DNA from: Deltaproteobacteria bacterium
GTDB lineage: Bacteria; Desulfobacterota; Desulfuromonadia; Desulfuromonadales; BM103
DNA length: 64,000 nt
Assembly: GCA_024279915.1 (NCBI GenBank)
Contig: JAJRRB010000085.1
Span: forward strand, 1 to 64,000
Direction of reading: 5' to 3'
Positions 17,493 through 26,575 of this stretch are shown in pieces. The notes beneath the pieces are model-generated. The model worked only from the letters and a program-made list of their open reading frames with translations. It did no database searches and was not told the origin of the DNA. Each line of letters starts with the position of its first letter. Position 1 is the stretch's first letter. The translations under genes were made by a program, and so were the position numbers.

Positions 17493-18661
17493 AGGGATTC
17501 TCTCTCAGCAACAGCAAAATCTACGGCGTCCAACACCGCCTGGGTTTGTATCGCAGCAACACAAGGGACAGGCCCGCCCTTTTGAAAGGGGAATATGCAA
17601 TGCCAATTGCAGCCGAAGCAATCCATGTGTTCATAAACTGCAACGGGTTTAATTCCTTCCAATTTTTCAGGGTAAGGCATGAAACGATCGAAATGACCTC
17701 CACCCAACAAACAAACCGAAGGCGTACCCACAGCAGCCGCAATGTGAATGGCTGAGGTTTCGTTCGAAATCAGCAAACAGGCACCTCGAACCAACTCCAC
17801 GAACTCCGGCAACGATGTTCTTCCTACCATATTGTATGCATCCGGCAATCCCGCTTGACCGATGAGACGCTGTGCAATTTCACCCTCTGCCGAAGTACCA
17901 CAGACAACCATTTGCCAAACATACTCCTCAGCAACAGAGCGCGCGACTACCCCGAACGAGTCGGCTGGCCACATCCTGCGGATATTCCCAGCACCTGGGA
18001 AAATGATAAAATATTCGCCATCGATATTGAGCGAATCTGGAAGTTCTGCAATTTGAGGAATCTCCGCCAGAGAGTATCTGACCTTACCAACCCCAAGGCC
18101 CTTGAGGAACTCCCAATTACGCTCCAACTCTGAAAGTTGCTCTTCTGTGGAAGGAATGAGCCGAGTATACCAACGATCACCAACATTTCGCTGCCAAGGG
18201 GTCCTAATGGTTAGATCACCATCAAAACCAATTCGTTCCACCGCACCGGTCGCACGTACCAAGGCATCTCCAGTAACAAACACCCTTGAATAGGCAGGCT
18301 GAATAGCGATTTGCGCACCCAACCGAAAAACTTTGCGAATCACTTTAAAGCGATAGCGCCAATCATTTTCAAAATTATTTAGATCGACCTCTACTACCTG
18401 GTCAAAAAAATCTATTTTCTCAGCCAGATCAACGAAAATTTCATTCGCTATTAATACAATCTCCCGACCATTATAGTGCTGTCGCAATGCCCGGGCGGAT
18501 TCAAGCCAGAGCACAAAGTCCCCGATACCATCGACCTTAACCAAAACAATGAGATTAGAGGGCGTGCGTGTCGCGCTGGACCTTGCGACTAGATCCAGTA
18601 GATACCGCGCTATATGTTTGATCAGATTGAATGGTTTGGAATAACAAGATTTAATGCCCAT
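17486..18661 (-). CDS. glycosyltransferase family 9 (heptosyltransferase-like)
   Basis: A 391-residue GT-B enzyme related to ADP-heptose:LPS heptosyltransferases. It has VKVDGIGDFVLWLESARALR near residue 42, YFIIFPGAGNIRRMWP around residue 218, and the donor-site region LLISNETSAIHIAAAVGTPSV followed by CLLGGGHFDRFMPYP. A cysteine-rich C terminus (CFGCNWHC) is unusual and could bind a metal. In this context it probably adds a sugar to the polysaccharide rather than building LPS core. Confidence 0.85.
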   Translation of the reverse strand: MGIKSCYSKPFNLIKHIARYLLDLVARSSATRTPSNLIVLVKVDGIGDFVLWLESARALRQHYNGREIVLIANEIFVDLAEKIDFFDQVVEVDLNNFENDWRYRFKVIRKVFRLGAQIAIQPAYSRVFVTGDALVRATGAVERIGFDGDLTIRTPWQRNVGDRWYTRLIPSTEEQLSELERNWEFLKGLGVGKVRYSLAEIPQIAELPDSLNIDGEYFIIFPGAGNIRRMWPADSFGVVARSVAEEYVWQMVVCGTSAEGEIAQRLIGQAGLPDAYNMVGRTSLPEFVELVRGACLLISNETSAIHIAAAVGTPSVCLLGGGHFDRFMPYPEKLEGIKPVAVYEHMDCFGCNWHCIFPFQKGGPVPCVAAIQTQAVLDAVDFAVAERESLC

Positions 18662-18704
18662 AAGTACACACTATTTTTTTGCAAATCAATTTAGGCTCTA
18701 TCAA

Positions 18705-19781
18705 TCAGTGAATGAGATCGCAAAGAGCAACTATAGATTTCTCTGCCATCATAGCTTTTTCTTCGAGTAGATCTCTTGATACGGTTACAGCCTTTGAATA
18801 ACCATCGTATAGCGCATCCACCGTAAACGGTGACCTTACGATTGGGATATTTAATTCGTCCGCCAAATTTCTAATTTTTGAACTACGATCCAGTGCGACA
18901 ACCCGACATCCCGCCCATGCTGCAGTCAAGATCGCATGGTAGCGAGAGGCCATAACCGTTTCACAACTTGAAAAATGCCTTACCAAATCGGCTACATCTG
19001 AGCAGCCATAATCAGGTGAGAAAATTTTTGGTTTAAACCCAAAGAGCCCACCCAATCCGCCGAACATGTCTTTGTAAATCGCAAACTCGAAACCCTTTTT
19101 ACGTCTTATGTCATTTGCAGCGAATACTACCTGTTTTTCTTTTGAGACTCTCAAAACGAATTTTTTGATAGCCCGCAAACTATCGCGATCAGGACATTCT
19201 GCGTTGTAAATAATCCCCAACACACTTCCATCTCCCAACGTTGAGTTATGTTTTGTGAAAATCTCTTTCAGTGCAATATGAGCCAGATCGCCCCCAGTTG
19301 TTACATTATTATTGTTCACACCAAGTGAATCAACCAACAACTCTCTGCTTTTCTCATCTCGCGCCCATATATGGTCAACATCAAGAGCAACCTTGCGGGC
19401 AATCATTTTCTCCCGAAGCACCTCTTCTTCGCAACCAACTCCAATCATCCACTTCTTCTTATCTTGGCTGCAGTCAAAATCTTGGTTTATTCTGTTAAGC
19501 AACCATCGACCAATTGACGCTTGAAATGGTGTGCCGCCTACACCAATCCAACAATCACATGCCAAGATCAAATCCTCCCTCTCTTCGCTGTCAACGGACA
19601 ACCACTCAACCTGGCTGAATCTCTTTTTTTGAGATGGAATTAAATCTTTAGGCAGAGCACAAGACAACCTTGCGTCACAGTTTTGGCTAAAAACATCCAA
19701 AAAGCCTTTAAGCATCAAGTCATCACCGATATTTCCAGCTCCATAGAAATCAAAGCCCAAGAGTAAGCGTGACCTGTCCAA
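18705..19781 (-). CDS. polysaccharide pyruvyl transferase family protein
   Basis: A 358-residue member of the CsaB/WcaK pyruvyltransferase family, which adds ketal pyruvate to sugars using phosphoenolpyruvate. The N-terminal GFDFYGAGNIGDDLMLKGFL is diagnostic, as is the C-terminal ETVMASRYHAILTAAWAG with its conserved R-Y-H. Start is TTG at 19781, preceded by GGAGG nine bases upstream; the nearby ATG is out of frame. Base composition from here to about 24.2 kb looks more AT-rich than the flanking genes. Some family members have other roles, so the reaction is inferred. Confidence 0.85.
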   Translation of the reverse strand: MDRSRLLLGFDFYGAGNIGDDLMLKGFLDVFSQNCDARLSCALPKDLIPSQKKRFSQVEWLSVDSEEREDLILACDCWIGVGGTPFQASIGRWLLNRINQDFDCSQDKKKWMIGVGCEEEVLREKMIARKVALDVDHIWARDEKSRELLVDSLGVNNNNVTTGGDLAHIALKEIFTKHNSTLGDGSVLGIIYNAECPDRDSLRAIKKFVLRVSKEKQVVFAANDIRRKKGFEFAIYKDMFGGLGGLFGFKPKIFSPDYGCSDVADLVRHFSSCETVMASRYHAILTAAWAGCRVVALDRSSKIRNLADELNIPIVRSPFTVDALYDGYSKAVTVSRDLLEEKAMMAEKSIVALCDLIH

Positions 19782-19828
19782 AATTCATTACCTCCCTATT
19801 ACAGAATTACCTTACTTGCCACTTGACA

Positions 19829-20755
19829 TCACAAACTCTCAATTTGACCATTGCTAATGTTAATTACAGGCATTCCTTTAATAATCTTTATTCGGTTTGT
19901 TCCGGTAAGATGGGTTAACCTTCCTTTTCTGTCCCTACTTTCTCTCGATCTTGATAGGACATATCCTTTGCCCAGTTCAATCTCTTTAACGATGTTATTC
20001 AATTTATCGCTTCTTACAAAATATGCATTATTCCCTGCACTATTACACCCTATAAAAGAGTAACCTTTAGCCTTGGATAATTGATGAAGTGCACGGAGAG
20101 AAGCGCCGAAATATAAATTGGAACAATGGGCTTTTGTTCTTAAGAAATTTTTGTCGTAAGGTATGGTTATAGCTCTATCGATTCCGAAGATACTGTTGTA
20201 TTCAAGGATGACCACCACGGGAGATATTGCGTCAATTTCTTTCCATATCCAATAATCATTTCCATCCAGGTCAATATGCAGAAGACCGACCTCTCTATCC
20301 AAGCCTGAAGACGAAATAAGACTGTTGATGTTTTCCTTATCAATGAATACTGATTTTGCAGTTAACTCGTACCTCCAATAATATTCGGAATTGACTATTT
20401 GCGCCACATTAGACTCAGCGCCATCCATTACGAAGCCAGACCAGTTATTATTCATCATCAGGAATCTGGTGTTAGATTCACGGTAATTCGCAACTCCAAA
20501 TTCTACAAAAGTCTTGTGAGGAAATTCCAAGTTACTAACGAGCCACTGGATAATCCCGTCGTCACCCCACTCGGAAAAAACTCTGAATTCTACTTCACTC
20601 AAAGAGGATATATGTTTTTTTGATGTTATGGTCTCAGATAGCCCCCGTCCAAGCAATAACATCTGGCGTTCAGAATATGAACGGATCATCGCTGCATTAT
20701 TGACTGCGGTCTTAATCTGCCGAAAGTAACTTGAAACTTTCAATAAAATCATCAC
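19829..20755 (-). CDS. FkbM-like protein of unknown function from polysaccharide loci
   Basis: A 308-residue protein. The middle reads SEWGDDGIIQWLV, then KTFVEFGVANYRESNTRFL and NNWSGFVMDGAES, followed by LLHIDLDGNDYWIWKEI. This is the layout of a SAM-dependent methyltransferase of the FkbM superfamily (glycine-poor motif I, then an L-H-I-D-L-D-G-N-D signature in place of K-I-D-V-E-G-H-E). It belongs to a recurrent but uncharacterised group in glycan clusters. Methyltransfer is an inference. Low-complexity Asn, Ser and Lys codons fit the AT-rich composition. GTG at 20755 or ATG at 20752 could be the start. Confidence 0.7.
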   Translation of the reverse strand: MMILLKVSSYFRQIKTAVNNAAMIRSYSERQMLLLGRGLSETITSKKHISSLSEVEFRVFSEWGDDGIIQWLVSNLEFPHKTFVEFGVANYRESNTRFLMMNNNWSGFVMDGAESNVAQIVNSEYYWRYELTAKSVFIDKENINSLISSSGLDREVGLLHIDLDGNDYWIWKEIDAISPVVVILEYNSIFGIDRAITIPYDKNFLRTKAHCSNLYFGASLRALHQLSKAKGYSFIGCNSAGNNAYFVRSDKLNNIVKEIELGKGYVLSRSRESRDRKGRLTHLTGTNRIKIIKGMPVINISNGQIESL

Positions 20756-20974
20756 TGCCTCTCTTAAGACACTACTTAAAATTACTCAACAGAGTAAGGT
20801 TGCCACTTTCTAAGGGAGTTTTCCCCACCACAAAGAGTATGTCAACTTAGTGCCGCGGCGCAGCTATGACATAGATATAGAACAGTATAAAATTATATTA
20901 TCAACAACATCTTCTGCACGATACAAACAGAAACAAAAAGGTTACCAAACAGACTCGCAACCCATCATTGTTCA

Positions 20975-21958
20975 TTACTTTATTGATTGGAAAACCCAAT
21001 GAAACCATGAGGAAACATAATTTTTAACCCTCTGGCGAAAAGGGCGACGCACATATCTTGTAATATATTCAATATCTCTGACTTTGTCTCTAATAAGACA
21101 AGGCGGAGATTTGAGGGGGAACACTAATTCCTGAAGGGTTAGAAAAGACTGCGGTCCCGAAGTAAATGTATGAGTCGCATCCTCTCCGAAACCGATATTT
21201 GAGATTAAATTTAAAGTAGGCACAACGGACAAGCCGGAGTTAGATACCCGCGTGAAGAACCACTGATAATCCCAGGTATCAAGACCATTGATAACCCGGT
21301 TGAACTCCTCCAACCGCTGTTTTGGTAATTCTCTTTTCTCTAGGCTATCGAGAACAATGTCAAACAAACCAAGACTTTTTGCATGCAACAATTCAGGATC
21401 AAAACATCGCCACCGGTTACGCCAAGTCGCCCAACCCCAGATCAAACCATAGCGGGAATAACAATAACTGGAAGCGACAGGAGATGACACTTTTGTCAAA
21501 GAATTCGAGCCAGTGACATCCCAAATCCTAAGGTCGTTTTTATACTTATCCAGACAACCCTCACAAAACCAAAAAAAACTTTGTGACGGCAAGCAGTCAT
21601 CCTCCAGAATAATGCCTTGCTCTTCGTTTTCAAAAAACCAGGTAATTGCTCCGCTAACGGCATACTTGCACCCAAGATTTTCTTGCCGAAACAGCGTCTT
21701 GACTTCGCAGGGCCAGTCAACATCGGTCGAAATTTTCCTAACAGCGTCAACTTTCTCTTGCTCTCCTTCTCGACCTTCACGTGATCCGTCTGCCGCCACA
21801 TAGAGACGTGGCGGTTTCGCTTTACGGATTTCCTCAAACACCTGGGAAGTAGTATCCGGTCTATTGAACACAATGAATAGAACTGCAGTCTGAAGTGGTG
21901 CGCTCTTCTCAAAGGGTTTCGTCACTATATCAATGAATTCATTTGTGCTTTTTTTCAT
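20975..21958 (-). CDS. GT-A fold glycosyltransferase-like protein
   Basis: A 327-residue protein of the nucleotide-diphospho-sugar transferase superfamily, often labelled HlpA-like in databases. It begins its fold with TAVLFIVFNRPDTTSQVFEE and shows RLYVAADGSREG, then the acidic motif GIILEDDCLPSQSFFWFCE near residue 130 and WGWATWRNRWRCFDPEL near residue 187. The conserved EDD and WATW motifs support a glycosyltransferase, but no family member with this layout has a function I can cite. ATG at 21958. Confidence 0.75.
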   Translation of the reverse strand: MKKSTNEFIDIVTKPFEKSAPLQTAVLFIVFNRPDTTSQVFEEIRKAKPPRLYVAADGSREGREGEQEKVDAVRKISTDVDWPCEVKTLFRQENLGCKYAVSGAITWFFENEEQGIILEDDCLPSQSFFWFCEGCLDKYKNDLRIWDVTGSNSLTKVSSPVASSYCYSRYGLIWGWATWRNRWRCFDPELLHAKSLGLFDIVLDSLEKRELPKQRLEEFNRVINGLDTWDYQWFFTRVSNSGLSVVPTLNLISNIGFGEDATHTFTSGPQSFLTLQELVFPLKSPPCLIRDKVRDIEYITRYVRRPFRQRVKNYVSSWFHWVFQSIK

Positions 21959-21999
21959 AACAACCCTGAGTACAGGGCTCCTCGTAAGTGGCTCTTAGT

Positions 22000-22614
22000 T
22001 TATCTTTTGTCAAATACCATTATGGCATTATAGGTTTTATTGGTTATCACGTCCGTTTTTGCTGACAATCCAAAGTTTCGCTTATTGAACATGGCCTCGA
22101 TTTCGGGTAGTGACAAATCATTTTTCCAACCAGCTCGCGCTCGGACTAATAGATCTCCCTGTGTTTCAATGGGACAGTAGGAAATAATACAACGTGAACA
22201 GGACATAGTAACTTGGTCTAGAAACCAATCTGGATCAGGAATAAATTCAAGAGCACCACTAATAAAAGCAACGTCTTTGGTTATTGATGGGAACTCATGA
22301 TGGCTAAAATCACATACAAGTGTTTCTGGACTCCTGCTTACATAGTCAACCCCTGTATATCTAGTAATACCTACGACATCTTTGAGCCATTCCTTTCCAC
22401 AACCGAGATCAAGAACACTTGCTTCTGCTGGAATATATGAGGCCATTTTCTGGATGCGGACCTTCCATTCGTCGTCAAACGACTCAACATCTTTCCAATC
22501 TACCTGAATTATCTTTTTCCAAAGCGAGCTCGACGAAAGCTTTGGCCATCGCAGGCCAATCTGATAGAGCCTTCTTGAAAAATAATTTCTAGCGGATTGA
22601 AAAGTTCTTGTCAT
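22000..22614 (-). CDS. SAM-dependent methyltransferase-like protein
   Basis: A 204-residue protein with a short class I methyltransferase core: SVLDLGCGKEWLKDVVG near residue 80, YTGVDYVSRSP, and DVAFISGALEFIPDPDWFLDQV. The motif I spacing is compact and the domain is smaller than usual, so it may be specialised or partly degenerate. ATG at 22614 has AAGGGAAGG close upstream. Substrate unknown. Confidence 0.7.
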   Translation of the reverse strand: MTRTFQSARNYFSRRLYQIGLRWPKLSSSSLWKKIIQVDWKDVESFDDEWKVRIQKMASYIPAEASVLDLGCGKEWLKDVVGITRYTGVDYVSRSPETLVCDFSHHEFPSITKDVAFISGALEFIPDPDWFLDQVTMSCSRCIISYCPIETQGDLLVRARAGWKNDLSLPEIEAMFNKRNFGLSAKTDVITNKTYNAIMVFDKR

Positions 22615-22707
22615 ATTGCCTTCCCTTATAAATTATTCAATTTCGTATCATACGTTTTCACCAACAAAAGAGGATAACTCCACCATTCACAGTAGTAGGC
22701 ATTGAGT

Positions 22708-23367
22708 TTAATCTGACACCTTTCGAGCTTCAACATAGAGCGTCTCCCAGGCCCGGTGGTCAAGATCCAAACAAAGCCTTGGATTTGAACATTCACGATA
22801 TTGCTTTTGTGTGATTTCTCTAAAACCGACGCCATCAAGATAGTGTCTTAATTCATCAAAATCCCAAACAGACCTGTGAAAATAATTTTGCGTCAAGTTC
22901 CTGAACGCAGAGGCACCTGTATGAAATTTTTCTTTAAATGTATCCATTTCTTCGTCACAAACATTTTCCGTATAATAGGCAACGTATTTTTTTAAATCCG
23001 GAACTGTCAGTCTAATAACTGCACCAACCTTCATGATACGATAAAGTTCTTTCAGCAACTCTTCCGCTTCGTCTATATACAGATGTTCGAGAGTGTGCTC
23101 AGTAAAGACACCATCGAAAATCGAATCATCACAATTCAACGGATAACGGAGATCAAGGTGCCACTCAAGCTTTCTTTGTTTGCGCCAAAATCGAAAAGCA
23201 CCAAAAAAATCCGCATTCACCATCCCGTTTATGTAATTCGGACCACACCCAAGATTTAGGAAATTAGGCTCTGGAAATAGTTTCGGCCTATCGAGTCCAA
23301 CAAAACGGAACAAAAAACTTCGTATCTCGAATTTAATCACATCCATTACTGACATTTTATATTTCAT
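22708..23367 (-). CDS. SAM-dependent methyltransferase
   Basis: A 219-residue class I methyltransferase. FLNLGCGPNYINGMVNADFF is motif I; DGVFTEHTLEHLYIDEAEEL is the type-11 methyltransferase region; RIMKVGAVIRLTVPDLKKYV follows. This pattern is typical of methyltransferases acting on sugar nucleotides or lipid-linked glycans in polysaccharide clusters. The gene lies 15 bases after the FkbM gene. The start could be 23367 or the internal ATG five codons later. Confidence 0.8.
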   Translation of the reverse strand: MKYKMSVMDVIKFEIRSFLFRFVGLDRPKLFPEPNFLNLGCGPNYINGMVNADFFGAFRFWRKQRKLEWHLDLRYPLNCDDSIFDGVFTEHTLEHLYIDEAEELLKELYRIMKVGAVIRLTVPDLKKYVAYYTENVCDEEMDTFKEKFHTGASAFRNLTQNYFHRSVWDFDELRHYLDGVGFREITQKQYRECSNPRLCLDLDHRAWETLYVEARKVSD

Positions 23368-23382
23368 ATTCTAACCACCACA

Positions 23383-24177
23383 TTAGTCTTTAAGTATCGT
23401 GAGAGAGTTCTGGTATCCAAATATTTCGCACAAAGGTGGATCATATTCGTCAATAGGTAGCAGACCATGGGGAAGCAGACGATAAACTCTGTAGTGAGGC
23501 GATAGTTTCTCCCAGAACTCCTTGAAGAAAACACCTACAGCTGCATTTAGTTGAGTAAACTCAAATTGAATTGCCCGGACCCTCTTCTCTTCAAGCATTT
23601 TTTCTGCACCTCTAAGCACGTTCAACTCATGACCTTCAACATCAATTTTCAAAAAATCTATATACTCAATCGATTCGTTCGCACAAAATACATCCAAAGT
23701 ATCGGCATTAACTCGATATTCACGGTGTTGTACTCGGTAAATATCGGAAAAAACGTCAGCATGGATAGACGCATGACTAGTCCCATCATCTACATCCCGG
23801 TCATAAAAACTCACTTCACCAGCCGAATCCGACACAGCAATATTCACACACACTATATTTTGCAAATCATTTGTATTGTCAACTAAGCGCTGGTATGTCT
23901 TTGGATGTGGTTCAAAAGCAAATATTTGTTTTACGGACACACCGCTATTGACCATTAATCTTGAATAGTCACCAACATTTGCACCGACATCAAATATCAC
24001 CAGGTTAGAGCCGAGGTTTCGAACTATGTTCACAACAACCCATTCTTCGCCACTGATACGGCTGTTTTCGTAGTTGTATACACCCATGCCCCTAAGTGCC
24101 AAACGATGCAACAGTCTGTTAAAATTTGCAAATCTAGGAGAACCAAACAAAGTTCCATATAAACGATATACATTCAT
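23383..24177 (-). CDS. FkbM family methyltransferase
   Basis: A 264-residue FkbM methyltransferase. LVIFDVGANVGDYSRLMVNS is motif I, IFAFEPHPKTYQRL follows, and the signature is FLKIDVEGHELNVLRGAEKM. The C terminus has PHYRVYRLLPHGLLPIDEYD, seen in other polysaccharide-associated FkbM proteins. The frame is open to 24222, but that start would overlap the flippase gene by 23 bases; ATG at 24177, with TGAGGT upstream, is preferred. Confidence 0.88.
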   Translation of the reverse strand: MNVYRLYGTLFGSPRFANFNRLLHRLALRGMGVYNYENSRISGEEWVVVNIVRNLGSNLVIFDVGANVGDYSRLMVNSGVSVKQIFAFEPHPKTYQRLVDNTNDLQNIVCVNIAVSDSAGEVSFYDRDVDDGTSHASIHADVFSDIYRVQHREYRVNADTLDVFCANESIEYIDFLKIDVEGHELNVLRGAEKMLEEKRVRAIQFEFTQLNAAVGVFFKEFWEKLSPHYRVYRLLPHGLLPIDEYDPPLCEIFGYQNSLTILKD

Positions 24178-24199
24178 AAGCTCATACCTCAGTTGCAAT

Positions 24200-25522
24200 T
24201 TATCGGATGATACGAAAGACATTAAAAGATTTGAGCTTCATCTTAAACATAAAATGTGTTTCACTTTGAATCATGTCGTAAAACATACCTGAGATGGCAT
24301 AAGAACCGACTGTCGCCCACGCAGCCCCGACAACACCATACTTCGGAATAAGCATAAGATTTAAGACAACATTGAAAATGGCCCCAAGTGCAGTACGCTG
24401 CAGAGTCAAAATCTGGCGATTCTCGATTAGAAACCACTTCCCGCTTGCAACACCCAGGAACACAAAGACTGATGCCCAGACATGTATAGCAAGTACCGTC
24501 CCCGCCTGCTGATAGACACCCCCAAAGAGCAACACAACGACCCTGTCTGACAAAAAAGTCAGCGGGATGGCAACTGCAACAGACAACCCCACCATAAGAT
24601 CGTATAACTGTTGCAGACGTCGATAATAATGTTCCTCAGACTGTTTTTTTGCTTCAAGAATCGCAGGGAAAACCGAGGCTACAATCGCCATGGGAATGAA
24701 GTACCACACCTCACTGATGCGAACCGCTACGCTATAAACTCCAACTGCCTCATCACCCACCATTTGACCAAGCATAACCTGGTCGATTTTCATGTATATG
24801 GCAATCGCGATACCTGAAAGGATGAGTGGCCAACTGTCTCGCAATAAACCGATAGCTCTGTGTAAACTCACACGCACTCCTCGCAGTCCGGGACCTCGCC
24901 ACACAAAAACAAAAAGCATGGCAATTGCTATCACAGCTGTTTCCGCTAACATGACCCATACAAACGAGATGAGGGGAGATTGCTGCAAAATCAATGCAAT
25001 CTTGATAATCACCATAATAATGAATACGGTATTGGTGACCCACACGGTGTATTTGGACTGAACTTTTGCCTCAAACCAGTAATTGGTAAAGGCGGTCACC
25101 TTGAAGATCATGGCCACACCAAGGATCACAACTATTAATCTAACAAGAGCGTCATCCGGTCTGAGAAAATGGATAACCGTTACTGCTAATCCAAAGGCGG
25201 TAACTCCACCAACAAGCTGCAGCGCAGCGGCAGTGCCCATTGTTTCGTTCGCTCTTTCTGGATCGACCACAAGATCGCGAACAACAATATTTTGGAGGCC
25301 TAGCATGGAAAGCGTGCCGAACAGCCCGACAAATGCAGTTGCGAAACTGAACAAACCAAACTGTTCCGGACCTAGGTAGCGTGCCAGCCACACACCAACG
25401 AATAAGCCCACACCCATCCGCAACAATCTGTCAAAAAAAAGCCAACCGATGTTATCAACAATCTTGAACAGATTGGGTCGGTGTTCGATCCGGCGACGAA
25501 GAAAAAGCGGAAGGATATTCAC
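24200..25522 (-). CDS. Wzx-type oligosaccharide flippase
   Basis: A 440-residue polytopic protein of the polysaccharide transporter branch of the MOP superfamily. The N terminus (IVDNIGWLFFDRLLRMGVGL, then WLARYLGPEQFGLFSFA) is the classical start of bacterial flippases in this group, and about 12 hydrophobic segments follow. It would move undecaprenyl-linked repeat units across the inner membrane for polymerisation by the EpsG-like protein. It is the first gene left of the accessory patch at 25.6-28.0 kb, and its upstream flank holds a heptanucleotide repeat and a decayed epimerase end. Confidence 0.9.
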   Translation of the reverse strand: MNILPLFLRRRIEHRPNLFKIVDNIGWLFFDRLLRMGVGLFVGVWLARYLGPEQFGLFSFATAFVGLFGTLSMLGLQNIVVRDLVVDPERANETMGTAAALQLVGGVTAFGLAVTVIHFLRPDDALVRLIVVILGVAMIFKVTAFTNYWFEAKVQSKYTVWVTNTVFIIMVIIKIALILQQSPLISFVWVMLAETAVIAIAMLFVFVWRGPGLRGVRVSLHRAIGLLRDSWPLILSGIAIAIYMKIDQVMLGQMVGDEAVGVYSVAVRISEVWYFIPMAIVASVFPAILEAKKQSEEHYYRRLQQLYDLMVGLSVAVAIPLTFLSDRVVVLLFGGVYQQAGTVLAIHVWASVFVFLGVASGKWFLIENRQILTLQRTALGAIFNVVLNLMLIPKYGVVGAAWATVGSYAISGMFYDMIQSETHFMFKMKLKSFNVFRIIR

Positions 25523-25574
25523 AGATCAGACAACCCTTTTTTCAGGTTTAGATGGTGGCCAGGCTCCGTCTGGA

Positions 25575-25602
25575 GGGACGCGGGACGCGGAGCGAGGGAC
25601 GA
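25575..25602. repeat. heptanucleotide tandem repeat, four units
   Basis: Units GGGACGC, GGGACGC, GGAGCGA and GGGACGA lie between the flippase start and the epimerase remnant. On the other strand they resemble the five-unit repeat inside the GT4 gene at 4808-4842. Confidence 0.8.
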
Positions 25603-25609
25603 GAAAACC

Positions 25610-25730
25610 TCAATCCTCGTTCTTTAAGTATTCGTCGAAATATTCAATGGTTTTACTCAAACCATCTCTCAATACAACTGTCGGCTCCCAACCCAGAATA
25701 TCTCTGAATACCATTGGGTCGGACCACACA
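25610..25730 (-). pseudogene. C-terminal remnant of a second NAD-dependent sugar epimerase/decarboxylase
   Basis: Minus-strand translation gives RDILGWEPTVVLRDGLSKTI followed by EYFDEYLKNED and a stop at 25610-25612. This matches the end of the intact UDP-glucuronate decarboxylase at 28021 ([20 protein letters not shown]). By eye, nucleotide agreement is only about three in four bases, so it is an old or separately acquired paralogue, not a fresh duplication. About 37 residues survive; no start or Rossmann domain remains. It marks the left edge of the accessory patch. Confidence 0.8.
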
Positions 25731-25737
25731 ACTCCCT

Positions 25738-25817
25738 GTTATCACATCGCTTTTCCAAAATAAACCGTCAAAAACACCCTTAAAAGCCCCATTTTTATGG
25801 CAAAATGACATCGTAAC
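25738..25817. repeat. ~80 bp repeat P, copy 1, directly after hepT
   Basis: An element running from GTTATCACATCG to GACATCGTAAC, with partly inverted ends (GTTA and TAAC). Copy 2, in the same orientation, is at 26576-26654. Both contain ACACCCTTAAAA-like or GCACCCTTAAAC middles. On the minus strand each begins with codons reading YDVILP then stop. Copy 1 starts within ten bases of the hepT stop codon. Confidence 0.75.
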
Positions 25818-25824
25818 GCCAGGC

Positions 25825-26241
25825 TCATATCTCAAGAGCGCCAATATCCCTACGGAAGCGGTCAAAAATCTCTACAGCTCGTTGATGCAAAGGCTCCATG
25901 CGTTCGGGAAAAAGATCTAGTGCGTACGCATGACTAAAGAAGTGGCGAAACGCAAGGTAGCGGCTGAGTTCGTCAACCAGAGCCGCAGAAAGAATGTTCG
26001 CATCTCCGGCAGTCAACAATAGATCTCGATGCCAGGAAGAGCCTGACGGAATATCAATTTGTTGAGCCCTGCACACCTGCTTCAGAATATTTTCCAAGCC
26101 ATTGTAAAAGTTGTGCAACAACGCTGCAACGCCAGCCAATTCCAACTTTGTAAGTTCGGCAAGAGGAGTTGATGGAAGTGAGGACAAGGTACGTTCAATT
26201 GCTTCGTACTCGGCTTCAACACGCAAGCGATAATCAACCAT
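25825..26241 (-). CDS. hepT: HepT-like HEPN ribonuclease toxin
   Basis: A 138-residue all-helical HEPN protein. The HepT signature R-x4-H-x-Y is present as RHFFSHAY (R99, H104, Y106). In characterised pairs HepT is an RNase toxin, and MntA neutralises it by adding AMP to the tyrosine of this motif. The start at 26241 is preferred over the longer open frame because it follows AGGAAGGAG and overlaps the mntA stop by eight bases, giving the usual antitoxin-first order. The pair is bracketed by two copies of repeat P. Confidence 0.88.
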   Translation of the reverse strand: MVDYRLRVEAEYEAIERTLSSLPSTPLAELTKLELAGVAALLHNFYNGLENILKQVCRAQQIDIPSGSSWHRDLLLTAGDANILSAALVDELSRYLAFRHFFSHAYALDLFPERMEPLHQRAVEIFDRFRRDIGALEI

Positions 26242-26503
26242 GGAGCGGTACTCCTTCCTGCAAAACCATTTCAGCAAATTTTGTTTTTTTTGACAGATCA
26301 ATCACATCAACCGGCTTGTAAAGTGCGCACATCAAATCCCCATAGAAGGCAAAGTAGTCTTTATCAGCAATACCTTCAATTGCAATATCGATGTCTCTGC
26401 TTTCTACGTTTTCGGAGATAGAAGACCCGAACAACAGCACCCGAGACACACGATATTTACGTGCGATCTCCTGAATTACCACTCTGTCTTTTTCAGAAAT
26501 CAT
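26234..26503 (-). CDS. mntA: MntA-like minimal nucleotidyltransferase antitoxin
   Basis: An 89-residue minimal polymerase-beta-fold nucleotidyltransferase. The catalytic pattern is FGSSISENVESRDIDIAI: glycine-serine at residues 26-27, nine residues, then D37-x-D39, with a likely third carboxylate in VDVIDL (D66/D69). The usual spacing is ten residues between GS and the first Asp, so this is one short. MntA enzymes AMPylate and silence HepT. ATG at 26503 has GGAGGAG upstream; the frame is open seven codons further. Confidence 0.88.
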   Translation of the reverse strand: MISEKDRVVIQEIARKYRVSRVLLFGSSISENVESRDIDIAIEGIADKDYFAFYGDLMCALYKPVDVIDLSKKTKFAEMVLQEGVPLHG

Positions 26504-26575
26504 GATAGTTCTCCTCCAAAACAAAAACCAAGGACTTTAATAATTTAATAAGGGTTAGGACCAAGCCAACCACCT

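Noticed and set aside
25653-25865. Minus ORF across the hepT 3' end and repeat P
   Set aside because: It runs through a repeat and the epimerase remnant in a different frame; no independent signal.
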